Source: a virus. Taken from it: a stretch of DNA of 30,448 nt. The stretch spans positions 1 to 30,448 of the IMG/VR virus record IMGVR_UViG_3300049830_000130. The stretch is one strand, 5' to 3'. A program made the position numbers and the translations under genes. The notes below the pieces were generated by a model. That model did not search any database. It was given only the letters and a program-made list of their open reading frames with translations, and had not been told where the DNA came from. Every line of letters starts with the position of its first letter. Position 1 is the first letter of the stretch. Positions 15,113 through 22,414 of the stretch are shown here, in pieces.

Positions 15113-15766
15113 TCAGAAACCCAAACTCTCCTCAGCAATCTTCGGAGTGATCTTTTCCCGAATACGATCAGCGATCGGGCCACTGAGTTCCGCCAGATTC
15201 AGCACTCGCAACAGTTCCCCCGACTGCGCTGCATTCAGCTTGGGGAACTTATCCGCACAGGCCACGTAACTAGCTTTGTATGCTGCACACTTGCTTGCCA
15301 CATACTGCTGTTGTTCCCCGCTTAGGGATTCATCATTCCAGCCCTTCGCAGCGGAAATCGCGATCACCAGTACCGGTTCCATCTCCATATCAAACCAGCT
15401 TGCGATTCCTTCCGCACTCCAGTTCTTGCTGGTCCAGTAACTGGCCACCGCATCCTCGCTGATATCTTCCCCAGTGAATTCCTTTTGCCCTGCGCGGTAC
15501 AGATTCACGATCAGTTCTCGCCGCAGCGTATTCACGGCTTCATTGAGAATACCGCTGAGATTCCCTGCATCGAATTGCAGTGCAGGCACGCTGACTGCAG
15601 CAACAGTCTTTCCCTTTCCTCGGCCGCCATCCACCTTCTTCTCCGGAATCTTCACCCATTCCATTCCTTCCACTGCATCCAATCCCTTGCCATCCGTTTC
15701 CGTGGCGATGAAGAGAGGATTGTTAGCTTGAATTGCATTGGTGTGAGCGGCAGTAACGGTAGACAT
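15113..15766 (-). CDS. hypothetical protein, 217 aa, C-terminal LGF
   Basis: It starts at 15766 with GGAG 8 bases upstream. After a flexible N-terminus with a Gly/Lys-rich patch (KKVDGGRGKGK) comes a strand (VAAVSVPALQF) and a mostly helical body (GILNEAVNTLRRELIVNLY, DAVASYWTSKNWSAEGIASW, YVASKCAAYKASYVACADKF), ending KITPKIAEESLGF. Length, order of strand then helices, and the LGF end parallel the 231-residue protein at 8641-9336, so the two may be distant paralogues. The function is unknown; it is likely abundant or structural in the replication complex, by inference only. Confidence 0.8.
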   Translation of the reverse strand: MSTVTAAHTNAIQANNPLFIATETDGKGLDAVEGMEWVKIPEKKVDGGRGKGKTVAAVSVPALQFDAGNLSGILNEAVNTLRRELIVNLYRAGQKEFTGEDISEDAVASYWTSKNWSAEGIASWFDMEMEPVLVIAISAAKGWNDESLSGEQQQYVASKCAAYKASYVACADKFPKLNAAQSGELLRVLNLAELSGPIADRIREKITPKIAEESLGF

Positions 15767-15784
15767 AGCAAGTACTCCAAATAT

Positions 15785-15818
15785 CCCGCAAAGCGGGGAA
15801 ACACTGCAATAGCGCAGT
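15785..15818 (-). promoter_or_regulatory. two adjacent hairpins in the leader of the 217-aa gene
   Basis: ACTGC-GCTATT-GCAGT then GTTT (15818-15803) and CCCGC-TTT-GCGGG (15797-15785) follow each other on the minus strand between two genes, just before the SD of the 217-residue gene. The first could be a weak terminator and the second a stability element. Confidence 0.4.
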
Positions 15819-15859
15819 CTGCTAGCCCCATCCAGATAGGTAGAGCTAGTGTGACTGAG

Positions 15860-16387
15860 TTACTCCTGCGGCTGTTGACCGTATTCGTTGATGCACTGAA
15901 TCAGGAATTGCCTGCTCAGTTTTCTCTGAGCAGCATAAGCATCAGCATAAGCAGCATCAGCATAAGCATAAGCATGAGCATGAGCATCAGCAGCAGCATA
16001 AGCATGAGCAGCAGCAGCAGCATAAGCATAAGCATAAGCATCAGCAGCATAAGCATGAGCATAAGCATCAGCATAAGCAGCAGCATCAGCAGCAGCATCA
16101 GCAGCAGCATAAGCATAAGCATCAGCCCGTCTAGAATTTACGTTATTCAAATGTGCCACACTATCTGCACACATTCTTGCAAATCTAACGCATATCTGAA
16201 TCTCTGCCTTCCGCTTACCCAGCAGCCAGCATACATCTGATACGGAATTGCTTTCCACGCATTCTACCAGAGGAAACAGTTCGGAATCCGCCTCCGTTTT
16301 ATTTCTGCCTGCCAGAATAGCTTTCCAGCCCGAGGCGCAGGGATTGAAACTACGGATTTCATCCAACGAGGTCATGAGCGTAGACAT
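15860..16387 (-). CDS. alanine-rich repeat protein, 175 aa
   Basis: The ATG at 16387 has AGGAG upstream. Residues 1-88 look folded (MSTLMTSLDEIRSFNPCASG, then LFPLVECVESNSVSDVCWLL, AEIQICVRFARMCADSVAHL). Residues 90-155 are almost pure Ala alternating with Tyr, Asp and His (AYADAYAHAYAAD). The end is RKLSRQFLIQCINEYG. I recall a broad phage and bacterial family with the same plan: a C-x-x-G-W N-terminal helix bundle, an Ala-rich repeat and a short terminal helix. The function is unknown. The repeat is built of GCT-NAT hexamers and should vary in length between relatives. Confidence 0.75.
   Translation of the reverse strand: MSTLMTSLDEIRSFNPCASGWKAILAGRNKTEADSELFPLVECVESNSVSDVCWLLGKRKAEIQICVRFARMCADSVAHLNNVNSRRADAYAYAAADAAADAAAYADAYAHAYAADAYAYAYAAAAAHAYAAADAHAHAYAYADAAYADAYAAQRKLSRQFLIQCINEYGQQPQE
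15928..16127 (-). repeat. hexanucleotide repeat tract inside a gene
   Basis: About 200 bases built from GCT followed by TAT, GAT, CAT or GCT on the minus strand. Every Ala codon visible in the core is GCT, and the partner codons differ only in their first base, which shows recent expansion of one hexamer rather than selection on protein alone. Confidence 0.85.
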
Positions 16388-16439
16388 AATTAATTCTCCT
16401 GTGTTGACGTGAGTGATGGCTAAATAGAAGCCGAAGGCG

Positions 16440-16670
16440 CTAGAAGTGATACTGTTCAGAATCCCGAGCCGCATTCGCACCAGATACCATCGCCAGTGCA
16501 GTAGCCAGTGCATCCTGCCTATCCGGTGTGAAGTAGTCTGCATCCGGATAATACTTGTTCCGAATAATCAGATTGACCGTGTATTCCTGCAGCTCGCTAT
16601 TCCAGTAGACCTTGGCGGCCGTGAACTGGGTGTATTCAGAGAAAGTGGTGTGAATGAGTCTGTTAGCCAT
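16440..16670 (-). CDS. hypothetical protein, 76 aa
   Basis: The ATG at 16670 follows AGGAATACACATC. The protein starts MANRLIHTTFSEYTQF, has strands (AAKVYWNSELQEYTVNLIIR), an aromatic-acidic patch (YYPDADYFTPDRQDAL) and an Ala-rich helix. No family is recognised. It is the first gene of the leftward block, preceded by a long leader with repeats and possible control sites. Confidence 0.75.
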   Translation of the reverse strand: MANRLIHTTFSEYTQFTAAKVYWNSELQEYTVNLIIRNKYYPDADYFTPDRQDALATALAMVSGANAARDSEQYHF

Positions 16671-16692
16671 GATGTGTATTCCTGTGAGTGTG

Positions 16693-16745
16693 AGAGATAG
16701 AAACCAAGAGATAGAGGTAGATACAAACCACATAGAGATAGAAAC
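16693..16745 (-). repeat. imperfect repeats in the early leader
   Basis: AGAGATAGAAAC occurs at 16693-16704 and 16734-16745, with a degenerate copy between. In the leftward RNA these read GTTTCTATCTCT, just upstream of the first early gene. Confidence 0.6.
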
Positions 16746-16794
16746 GAAGTGAGTGGGAATGTTCTAGGAAACTAACTTGAGCTGAGCAATCCAG

Positions 16795-16851
16795 CTATAT
16801 GCACTACCTGAATCAATGCAATCCTAGTGATACAGAGCACAGTGCATATAG
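16795..16851. repeat. perfect 11-bp inverted repeat, possible operator pair
   Basis: CTATATGCACT (16795-16805) and AGTGCATATAG (16841-16851) are exact inverted copies 35 bases apart. They could be two repressor half-sites or the arms of a leader hairpin. Confidence 0.7.
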
Positions 16852-16865
16852 ATAGATAGCCGCCG

Positions 16866-16880
16866 GATTATTAAAGAGCT
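16866..16880 (-). promoter_or_regulatory. boxA-like antitermination sequence
   Basis: The minus strand reads AGCTCTTTAATAATC, close to the bacterial rRNA boxA core TGCTCTTTAACA. It lies in the leader of the leftward early transcript, where an antitermination site would make sense. No N-like protein is seen. Confidence 0.35.
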
Positions 16881-17018
16881 GTGGATTGTCAGTCCGAGTG
16901 TGCCTTATCAGGTACTACACTCACGTGAACACTGTGGATCACGATACAGAGACAGGAGCAATCTCCATGCCAACCCAGAATCACCCACAAACACCTAGTT
17001 GTGCACACGTTATCCACA
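16880..17018. promoter_or_regulatory. cluster of DnaA-like boxes
   Basis: A perfect TTATCCACA lies at 17010-17018. On the other strand, TGATCCACA (16941-16933) matches at 8 of 9 positions and CAATCCACA (16888-16880) at 7 of 9. Spacing is irregular. Confidence 0.45.
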
Positions 17019-17140
17019 GAAAACCAGTAAACATTACAATGCCTTGTAAAATGTGCAGTAAAGTATGCAGCAAGCTAGCAAAGCTAGCGCTCACTGACAA
17101 AAGTGGCGGGGGGTATGGACCTTTTTTGAGTTTGAGCTAG
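16967..17140 (+). CDS. possible small protein, 57 aa
   Basis: The ATG at 16967 has AGGAG 9 bases upstream, which is the main support. The protein has a Cys cluster (MPCKMCSKVCSK), a basic middle and a Gly-rich end (SGGGYGPF). It would be the first rightward gene and overlaps the perfect DnaA box. The composition is not decisive, and the region has other likely jobs, so this is uncertain. Confidence 0.3.
   Translation: MPTQNHPQTPSCAHVIHRKPVNITMPCKMCSKVCSKLAKLALTDKSGGGYGPFLSLS
17033..17062 (-). promoter_or_regulatory. possible leftward early promoter
   Basis: On the minus strand: -35 TTTACT (17062-17057), an 18-base spacer and -10 TGTAAT (17038-17033). It lies upstream of the boxA-like site and the first early gene. 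The match is moderate. Confidence 0.35.
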
Positions 17141-17294
17141 CGTTACAGCCTATAGAACCTCCCAAATTTTCCTAAACTTTTCAAATCGAAATTCAATCCA
17201 CCCCTACTTTGTATTCTCTTACTCTCTCTATTTAAAAGAATTACACTATCTTTAATCCTCCAGCTTTGCTGGATCACATATCTAGGGGCACCTC

Positions 17295-17942
17295 GTGGGA
17301 ATTCGTTCTACACAATTACTCGCAAGCCTTGGTTTTCCGCAAGAATCCACTCCGCCGCCGCTTCCTACTGCCGAACTAGCTGGTTTGGAGAGTGAGGTGC
17401 GCCGGAAATTCAGCACGAATGAAGAAAATATCCTGAAATTGCTAGCGGATGGCCACTCGCAAGAAGTGGTAGCATCCACTCTGGGAATCACACCCAGTGC
17501 AATCAGCCAACATCTTGCAAAAGACTGGTTTAAAGAGGAACTGGCGGCCCGGAAGTCACTGAAACTAGACCGTTATGCCAAACTGGATGATTCCTATGAC
17601 AGCATTGAAGGCAAACTGCTACAGAAATTAGAGAACACTCTGCCATTCCTATCCAAGCCAGGGGAAATTGCAGCTGTTCTCAGCAAAGTAAATGCCGCCA
17701 AGCGCCGTCTCGGCGATTCCAGCAAAGTCCAGAATACTCCAGTTACTCAGATCATCAATATCACGCTTCCTACTCAAGTAGTGCATAAGTTCTCCAAGAC
17801 TGTAGATGGCCACATTGTAGCAGTGGATAACAAATCTCTGGTCACCATTGGCAGTAACAGCATGGAGAATGCAGCTAAGGTCGCACTAGCACTTGAACAT
17901 GAGGAGAATATGAAAAATGACCGCCCGCCCGTGCAAGATTGA
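17295..17942 (+). CDS. terS: terminase small subunit
   Basis: The protein has 215 residues and starts with GTG at 17295 behind AGGGG. Residues 50-75 form a helix-turn-helix (LADGHSQEVVASTLGITPSA, then SQHL) that would bind the packaging site. A helical oligomerisation region follows (AKLDDSYDSIEGKLLQKLEN), then a C-terminal strand-rich tail that would contact the large subunit. The order directly before the large terminase supports the call. The N-terminus, MGIRSTQLLASLGFPQES, combines both short motifs found in the early proteins (MG[LI] start and ASLGF). Confidence 0.85.
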   Translation: MGIRSTQLLASLGFPQESTPPPLPTAELAGLESEVRRKFSTNEENILKLLADGHSQEVVASTLGITPSAISQHLAKDWFKEELAARKSLKLDRYAKLDDSYDSIEGKLLQKLENTLPFLSKPGEIAAVLSKVNAAKRRLGDSSKVQNTPVTQIINITLPTQVVHKFSKTVDGHIVAVDNKSLVTIGSNSMENAAKVALALEHEENMKNDRPPVQD

Positions 17943-18150
17943 ACTTGATTTCCTGTACCTAGTGGAATTCGATAAACCCACCGATAAACCCACTTTACCT
18001 CGTTTGCGCAGTCCTGATCGCATTCCACTTAAGCGAGTGGAGATTCTGCATCGTCCGCCGCAAACTTCCTACACTCAAGATAATGCAGTTCGCGCCAATG
18101 TACTGCTGGCCGGGCTTAGTAATTATCTGCGCACGCGGGATCCAAAATGA
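17917..18150 (+). CDS. hypothetical protein between terminase genes, 77 aa
   Basis: The ATG at 17917 has GAGGAG upstream, overlaps the small terminase by 26 bases and its TGA overlaps the large terminase ATG (ATGA). The protein is Pro/Arg-rich (FDKPTDKPTLPRLRSPDR, KRVEILHRPPQ) with a helical end (NVLLAGLSNYLRTRD). No family is recognised. The tight overlaps on both sides argue for a real gene, perhaps a terminase accessory. Confidence 0.65.
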   Translation: MTARPCKIELDFLYLVEFDKPTDKPTLPRLRSPDRIPLKRVEILHRPPQTSYTQDNAVRANVLLAGLSNYLRTRDPK

Positions 18151-19703
18151 CTCTAGCCGTAGATGATCTAGGTTTTGCATCTGATCCTACTGAACTGGAA
18201 CAAATAGAAGAACCTGAATACGAGGAGGCCACTCAGACTATTGCAGCAGATGCTCAGCAAATCCAAGAGTCCGCAAGAAACTCGCTGGATTTCCTAGCAG
18301 CGCTAGCAATGCCTGATGTCTACAAGTATGCATTTCCTATTGTGTTCACAGGTATCTGGCAGTGGTTATCCGGATTTAGTCATAAAGTACGCGATTTTTC
18401 CCAGATTGCTCTTGGTTTGCCGCGTGGATTCTCCAAAACCACTGTCCTCAAACTCTTCATTCTATACTGTATTCTATTTACCAAGAAGTCTTTTATTCTC
18501 TACATTGGCGGCACCCAAACAAAAGCTAACGATGTCATCGGTGACGTCACAGATATGCTGGATGAACCAAATATTAAAGCAACATTTGGCGACTGGAGAA
18601 TTGGACTCGTTACGGATCGGGCTGATTTTAAATTATTTGGCTTTCGAGGACGCAACATTATTCTTAGAGGAGCTGGAGCTGGGTCAGATATTCGTGGTAT
18701 AACTCGTAAAAATCGGCGCCCGGATGTAATGATTTTCGATGACGTACAGACTCGGGAAGATGCAGATTCTCAGATCATCAGTGACCAAATTGAGAACTGG
18801 ATGCAAGGTACTGCAATGAAGGCAAAGTCTCCTGAAGGCTGCCTTTATATCTTTCTTGCAAACATGTATCCTACCAAGTTCTCTATCCTCAAGAGACTCA
18901 AGCCTAACCCTAACTGGCTCAAGTTCATTGTGGGTGGCATCACGGAAGATGGCAAATCTCTATGGGAAGAACTGCATCCTATCAATCAGCTCCTTAAAGA
19001 ATTCCAGAATGATGCACTGGCCGGCAAAGCTAACATTTTCTACAGTGAAGTTCTGAACGATGAGAACGCCACAGTAGCAAATGATTTCGATCTCACTAAA
19101 GTTCCCGCCTATGCAGTTGAGCCAGATGAGATGCATCAGGGAAATGCAATCATCATTGATCCTAGTAATGATAAGGAAAATAGCGATGCCTGCGCACTCA
19201 GTTATATGGAATTACACCAAGGTATTCCCTGTGCAGTAGAACTCCACGAAGGCCGCTGGACTCCTAAAGAAGTGATTGAATTCGCACTGGAACTTGCTCT
19301 CCGCAAGAATTGCCGAGTAATCGGCATTGAAGCTAATGCATATCAGTACTCACTCATTTTCTGGTTTCAGGAGATTTGTCGTGAAAAGGGAATCATCGGT
19401 ATCGAGGCAGTTGAGCTTTACACAGGTAAGATGCAAAAGACCAACCGTATTCTGGACATGCTTAAGCAATATATGGCAGGTGAGATACAAATCCACCCCA
19501 AAGCACGGCCTCTCGCACATAATCAAATCGGTCAATACAATCCAATGAAATCGCGGCAAAAGGATGGCATTCTGGACTGCCTGACTTATATGCCGAAGAT
19601 GGTGGAATTGTATGCACCTCTTATGAAGCAAGAGAACTTTCTGGAAATGCAAGAGCACTTGGCAATCAAGATTCCACATGAATCTGAATCCAGTGCATTC
19701 TAA
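18147..19703 (+). CDS. terL: terminase large subunit
   Basis: The protein has 518 residues and is the packaging motor that pumps DNA into the capsid and cuts it. The ATPase domain has Walker A GLPRGFSKTT (90-99) and Walker B DVMIFDD (193-199). The RNase H-like nuclease has IIIDPSND (D338), VIGIEANA (E395) and KDGILDCL (D473, D477). Length and motif order fit the family. The N-terminal 40 residues are acidic and carry DDLGF at positions 6-10, like the LGF motif of early proteins. The start overlaps the preceding stop. Confidence 0.95.
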   Translation: MTLAVDDLGFASDPTELEQIEEPEYEEATQTIAADAQQIQESARNSLDFLAALAMPDVYKYAFPIVFTGIWQWLSGFSHKVRDFSQIALGLPRGFSKTTVLKLFILYCILFTKKSFILYIGGTQTKANDVIGDVTDMLDEPNIKATFGDWRIGLVTDRADFKLFGFRGRNIILRGAGAGSDIRGITRKNRRPDVMIFDDVQTREDADSQIISDQIENWMQGTAMKAKSPEGCLYIFLANMYPTKFSILKRLKPNPNWLKFIVGGITEDGKSLWEELHPINQLLKEFQNDALAGKANIFYSEVLNDENATVANDFDLTKVPAYAVEPDEMHQGNAIIIDPSNDKENSDACALSYMELHQGIPCAVELHEGRWTPKEVIEFALELALRKNCRVIGIEANAYQYSLIFWFQEICREKGIIGIEAVELYTGKMQKTNRILDMLKQYMAGEIQIHPKARPLAHNQIGQYNPMKSRQKDGILDCLTYMPKMVELYAPLMKQENFLEMQEHLAIKIPHESESSAF

Positions 19704-19739
19704 CCAGTCCACCCAAACAATCAACCAAAGGCAAACCAC

Positions 19740-21830
19740 ATGGCCGGCGCAACTGCAGTTGTAATCCCACCTAAGTCCCAGGCGGCAATCCTGGAATTTT
19801 CTCGTCAATGCTACAATCTTCTCAATAGCCAGTGGAGCATTCGCACCATGCTGGAGAATGTTGATCGTGCATATATGCGAGAGAAGGACTATACGGAAAC
19901 CCAGTGGAAAGCAAAACTTGCTAATCGATATGGTGATCCCACAAAGTACCAGAATGTAACTGTCCCAGTAGTCCTGCCTGCAGTTGAAGCTGCAGTTACC
20001 TATCAATCCAGCGTATTCCTAACTGGTCAGCCAATGTTTGGCTGGGTCGGCGGACCTGAGAATGAATCTGCTGCTTTGATGTATCAGGCAATCATGGAAG
20101 AGAATCAAACCCGTGGCGGTTGGGTTCAGGAACTCATGATGACTTTCCGGGATGGATTCAAATACAATCTCGGAATTGTGGAAGCAACTTGGGATCGGCA
20201 AGTATCAGCTGCAATTGAGACTGCACCTATTTCTAGTGGCGGCGGTCCGAATGGTTCTGTACCTAAGGAAGTTATTTGGGAAGGCAATTGCATCAAGCGT
20301 TGGGATCCTTACAATACTTTCTGGGATACCCGAGTTTATCCGGTTGATATGGCAACCAAAGGTGAATTCTGCGGTCGTACCGAAATCTATTCCCGGGTCG
20401 CACTTAAGAAATTGTTCGCCGAACTTCCGGATAAGATGGTATCCAATATCCAGGCGGCATTTGAATCTGGAGTAGGAAGTCCCAGTATTGCTGGTGGATT
20501 TGCGGGCGGCCTGGAATCATACTATGTGCCGCAACTTAATCCGGATGCAAGCATTGTTCGGAATCCGCGAGCTGGACCGGATTGGATGGCTTGGGCAGGA
20601 ATGAATGATCGGCCCGCAGGTGAGATGCAATATAGGAATCTATATGAAGTCACTACCCTCTACGCAAGAATTATCCCTCAGGATTTTAATCTGCGAGTCC
20701 CTGCAGCCAACACGCCCCAAGTATGGAAATTCATTATTGTCAATCATCAGGTTCTCGTCTACTGTGAAAGACAAACGAACGCGCATAATCTTATCCCGTG
20801 TCTCTTCATGCAACCGAATAATGATGGACTCGGGTATCAGACGAAGAGCCTCGCAACTAACGCGATTCCATTCCAAGATTTGGCATCCGCACTTGTCAAT
20901 AGTGCAATGGCTGCGAAACGTAGAGCAATCAGTGATCGCGGCATCTACAATCCACTCTTGATTTCTGCAGAACATATCAATAATGATTCTCCAGTAGCTA
21001 AGATTCCCATGCGTCCGGGCGCCTACGGAAAGACTCCGCAGGAAGCTTACTATCCTATTCCTTTCCGTGATGATCAGTCCGCAAATAGCTTCCAGGAAAT
21101 GCAGCAAATGCTTTCCATGGCAAATACAGTGAACGGACAAAACCAAGCCAAACAGGGACAATTCACTAAGGGAAATCGGACGCAAGCGGAATATGAATCT
21201 GTTATGGCTAATGCAAATGGCCGCGATCAGATTTGTTCCATGCTACTGGAAGCGCAGTTATTCACTCCTCTGAAGCAGATTCTAAAGATTAATACCATGC
21301 AATATCAAGCTGGTATTTCTCTGTACAGTCCAGCCCAGGAGCGAGTTGTTAAAGTTGATCCAGTAGCTCTTCGTAAATCCTTTGTCACATTCAAGATCAG
21401 CGATGGTCTCACTCCTACTGACAAGCTAATCAGTGCAGATGCTTTCCAGTCCGCATTGCAAGCTATCAGTAGCAGTCCTACTCTCGGCGCTGGCTACAAT
21501 GTGGCTCCTGCTTTCTCTTACTTGATGAAGACACAAAATGTCGACCTCACATCTTTCGAGAAGTCTCCTCAGCAAGTTGCCTACGAGCAAGCAATGTCAG
21601 CATGGCAACAAACTGCTCTCCAAATTAGTAAGACTGGACAAACGAATTATCCGCCGCAACCGACTCCGCAACAGTATGGATACACTCCCGGCGTTAGCGG
21701 AAATTCGGCACCGCAAGCACAAGGGAATCCGGTTTCACAGGCTCAAGGGAATTATGCAGGTAACCCTAATGCAGCACAGTTAGGAGCTAGTGCAGTTCCT
21801 GCGGCGCCACAGACGGGGAGTGCACAGTGA
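19740..21830 (+). CDS. portal protein
   Basis: The protein has 696 residues, in the size range of podoviral portals. Portal-like features are an early helical region (FSRQCYNLLNSQWSIRTMLE), VTVPVVLPAVEAAVTYQSS, GPENESAALMYQAIMEEN, FKYNLGIVEATWDRQ, PYNTFWDTRV and a long C-terminal helix region, then a Pro/Gln/Gly-rich disordered tail (about 630-696). It would form the dodecameric ring at one capsid vertex. The position after terminase and before scaffold supports this. AAAGG lies upstream of the ATG. Confidence 0.9.
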   Translation: MAGATAVVIPPKSQAAILEFSRQCYNLLNSQWSIRTMLENVDRAYMREKDYTETQWKAKLANRYGDPTKYQNVTVPVVLPAVEAAVTYQSSVFLTGQPMFGWVGGPENESAALMYQAIMEENQTRGGWVQELMMTFRDGFKYNLGIVEATWDRQVSAAIETAPISSGGGPNGSVPKEVIWEGNCIKRWDPYNTFWDTRVYPVDMATKGEFCGRTEIYSRVALKKLFAELPDKMVSNIQAAFESGVGSPSIAGGFAGGLESYYVPQLNPDASIVRNPRAGPDWMAWAGMNDRPAGEMQYRNLYEVTTLYARIIPQDFNLRVPAANTPQVWKFIIVNHQVLVYCERQTNAHNLIPCLFMQPNNDGLGYQTKSLATNAIPFQDLASALVNSAMAAKRRAISDRGIYNPLLISAEHINNDSPVAKIPMRPGAYGKTPQEAYYPIPFRDDQSANSFQEMQQMLSMANTVNGQNQAKQGQFTKGNRTQAEYESVMANANGRDQICSMLLEAQLFTPLKQILKINTMQYQAGISLYSPAQERVVKVDPVALRKSFVTFKISDGLTPTDKLISADAFQSALQAISSSPTLGAGYNVAPAFSYLMKTQNVDLTSFEKSPQQVAYEQAMSAWQQTALQISKTGQTNYPPQPTPQQYGYTPGVSGNSAPQAQGNPVSQAQGNYAGNPNAAQLGASAVPAAPQTGSAQ

Positions 21831-22102
21831 GTTCCATTAATATTTATGAGTCTAGAGGACGTTGCTATATAGTTCCAGTAAGTTCTAGCACAGGTTTGCG
21901 TCTGCCAAATTATGTACCCAGAGATGCAACTCTTGTACATGTTTACGAACTAGCTGGTTTATATCTTCAACTAGTGGCTAAGTACCTTATACATATCAAG
22001 CAGACAGAAGGTCCCAAAGCAATTTGGAATTTAATTCTAGACCTGCCTCTAATGCATAAGGTAATTATCTCAGCCGCTGTACAAGACAAGGCAATCCAAT
22101 GA
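21827..22102 (+). CDS. hypothetical protein, 91 aa
   Basis: It starts with GTG at 21827, overlapping the portal stop by 4 bases with GGGAG upstream. Features are RGRCYIVPVSSSTG, then a helical, hydrophobic second half (YELAGLYLQLVAKYLIHIK, AIWNLILDLPLMHKVIISA). No clear membrane helix is predicted. Unknown; possibly a head accessory by position. Confidence 0.7.
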   Translation: MSSINIYESRGRCYIVPVSSSTGLRLPNYVPRDATLVHVYELAGLYLQLVAKYLIHIKQTEGPKAIWNLILDLPLMHKVIISAAVQDKAIQ

Positions 22103-22401
22103 TCCAAATCACCCTGACCAAGGCATCTCTTACTGAGCGAGAGCAACTAGAAGGTTCTATACTTTCAGAACCGCAACTTCTAGTTCTCTCAAATGAGAAG
22201 TCAGTAATAGCGGAACGAATTCTAAATCTAACCTTCGATCCACATAATCCAGTCCAATTTGGACTTGACCAAGCATTTCTAAACGGCCAGTTAGTTTGCA
22301 TTACCTGGCTGATAGATGGCTCCATGGCAGCGAAGGCTGCTCTCCTAGAACTTGCAAAGAAACAATCTGCGCAAGGTAATAACCCCGATCAATTCAACTA
22401 A
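22099..22401 (+). CDS. hypothetical protein, 100 aa
   Basis: The ATG overlaps the preceding TGA (ATGA). The protein opens MIQITLTKASLTEREQLEG and contains EKSVIAERILNLTFDPHNP and FLNGQLVCITWLIDG, with an Ala/Lys-rich C-terminus. No family is recognised. By its place between portal and scaffold it may be a head-assembly accessory. Confidence 0.75.
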   Translation: MIQITLTKASLTEREQLEGSILSEPQLLVLSNEKSVIAERILNLTFDPHNPVQFGLDQAFLNGQLVCITWLIDGSMAAKAALLELAKKQSAQGNNPDQFN

Positions 22402-22414
22402 GTGAGATTTCAAT

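Larger units (their letters stand above)
16671..17294. other. 624-base region between the divergent gene blocks
   Basis: It separates the leftward early block from the rightward virion block. It holds leader repeats, an 11-bp inverted repeat, a boxA-like sequence, DnaA-like boxes, three GCTAGC palindromes (about 17070-17145), and an AT-rich pyrimidine-tract stretch (about 17155-17265) ending in a TCCAGC-TTT-GCTGGA hairpin. A rightward promoter for the virion genes must lie here or be phage-specific; I see no strong sigma70 match on the plus strand. Confidence 0.6.

Noticed and set aside
15485-16240. Plus-strand Ser/Ile-rich frame of 251 aa
   Set aside because: It is the mirror of the 217-aa and Ala-rich genes; the SISISS pattern comes from the hexamer repeat.
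17155-17290. Rightward sigma70 promoter (TTACTC...TACACT) for virion genes
   Set aside because: The match is too weak; late genes may use a phage-specific promoter or factor.
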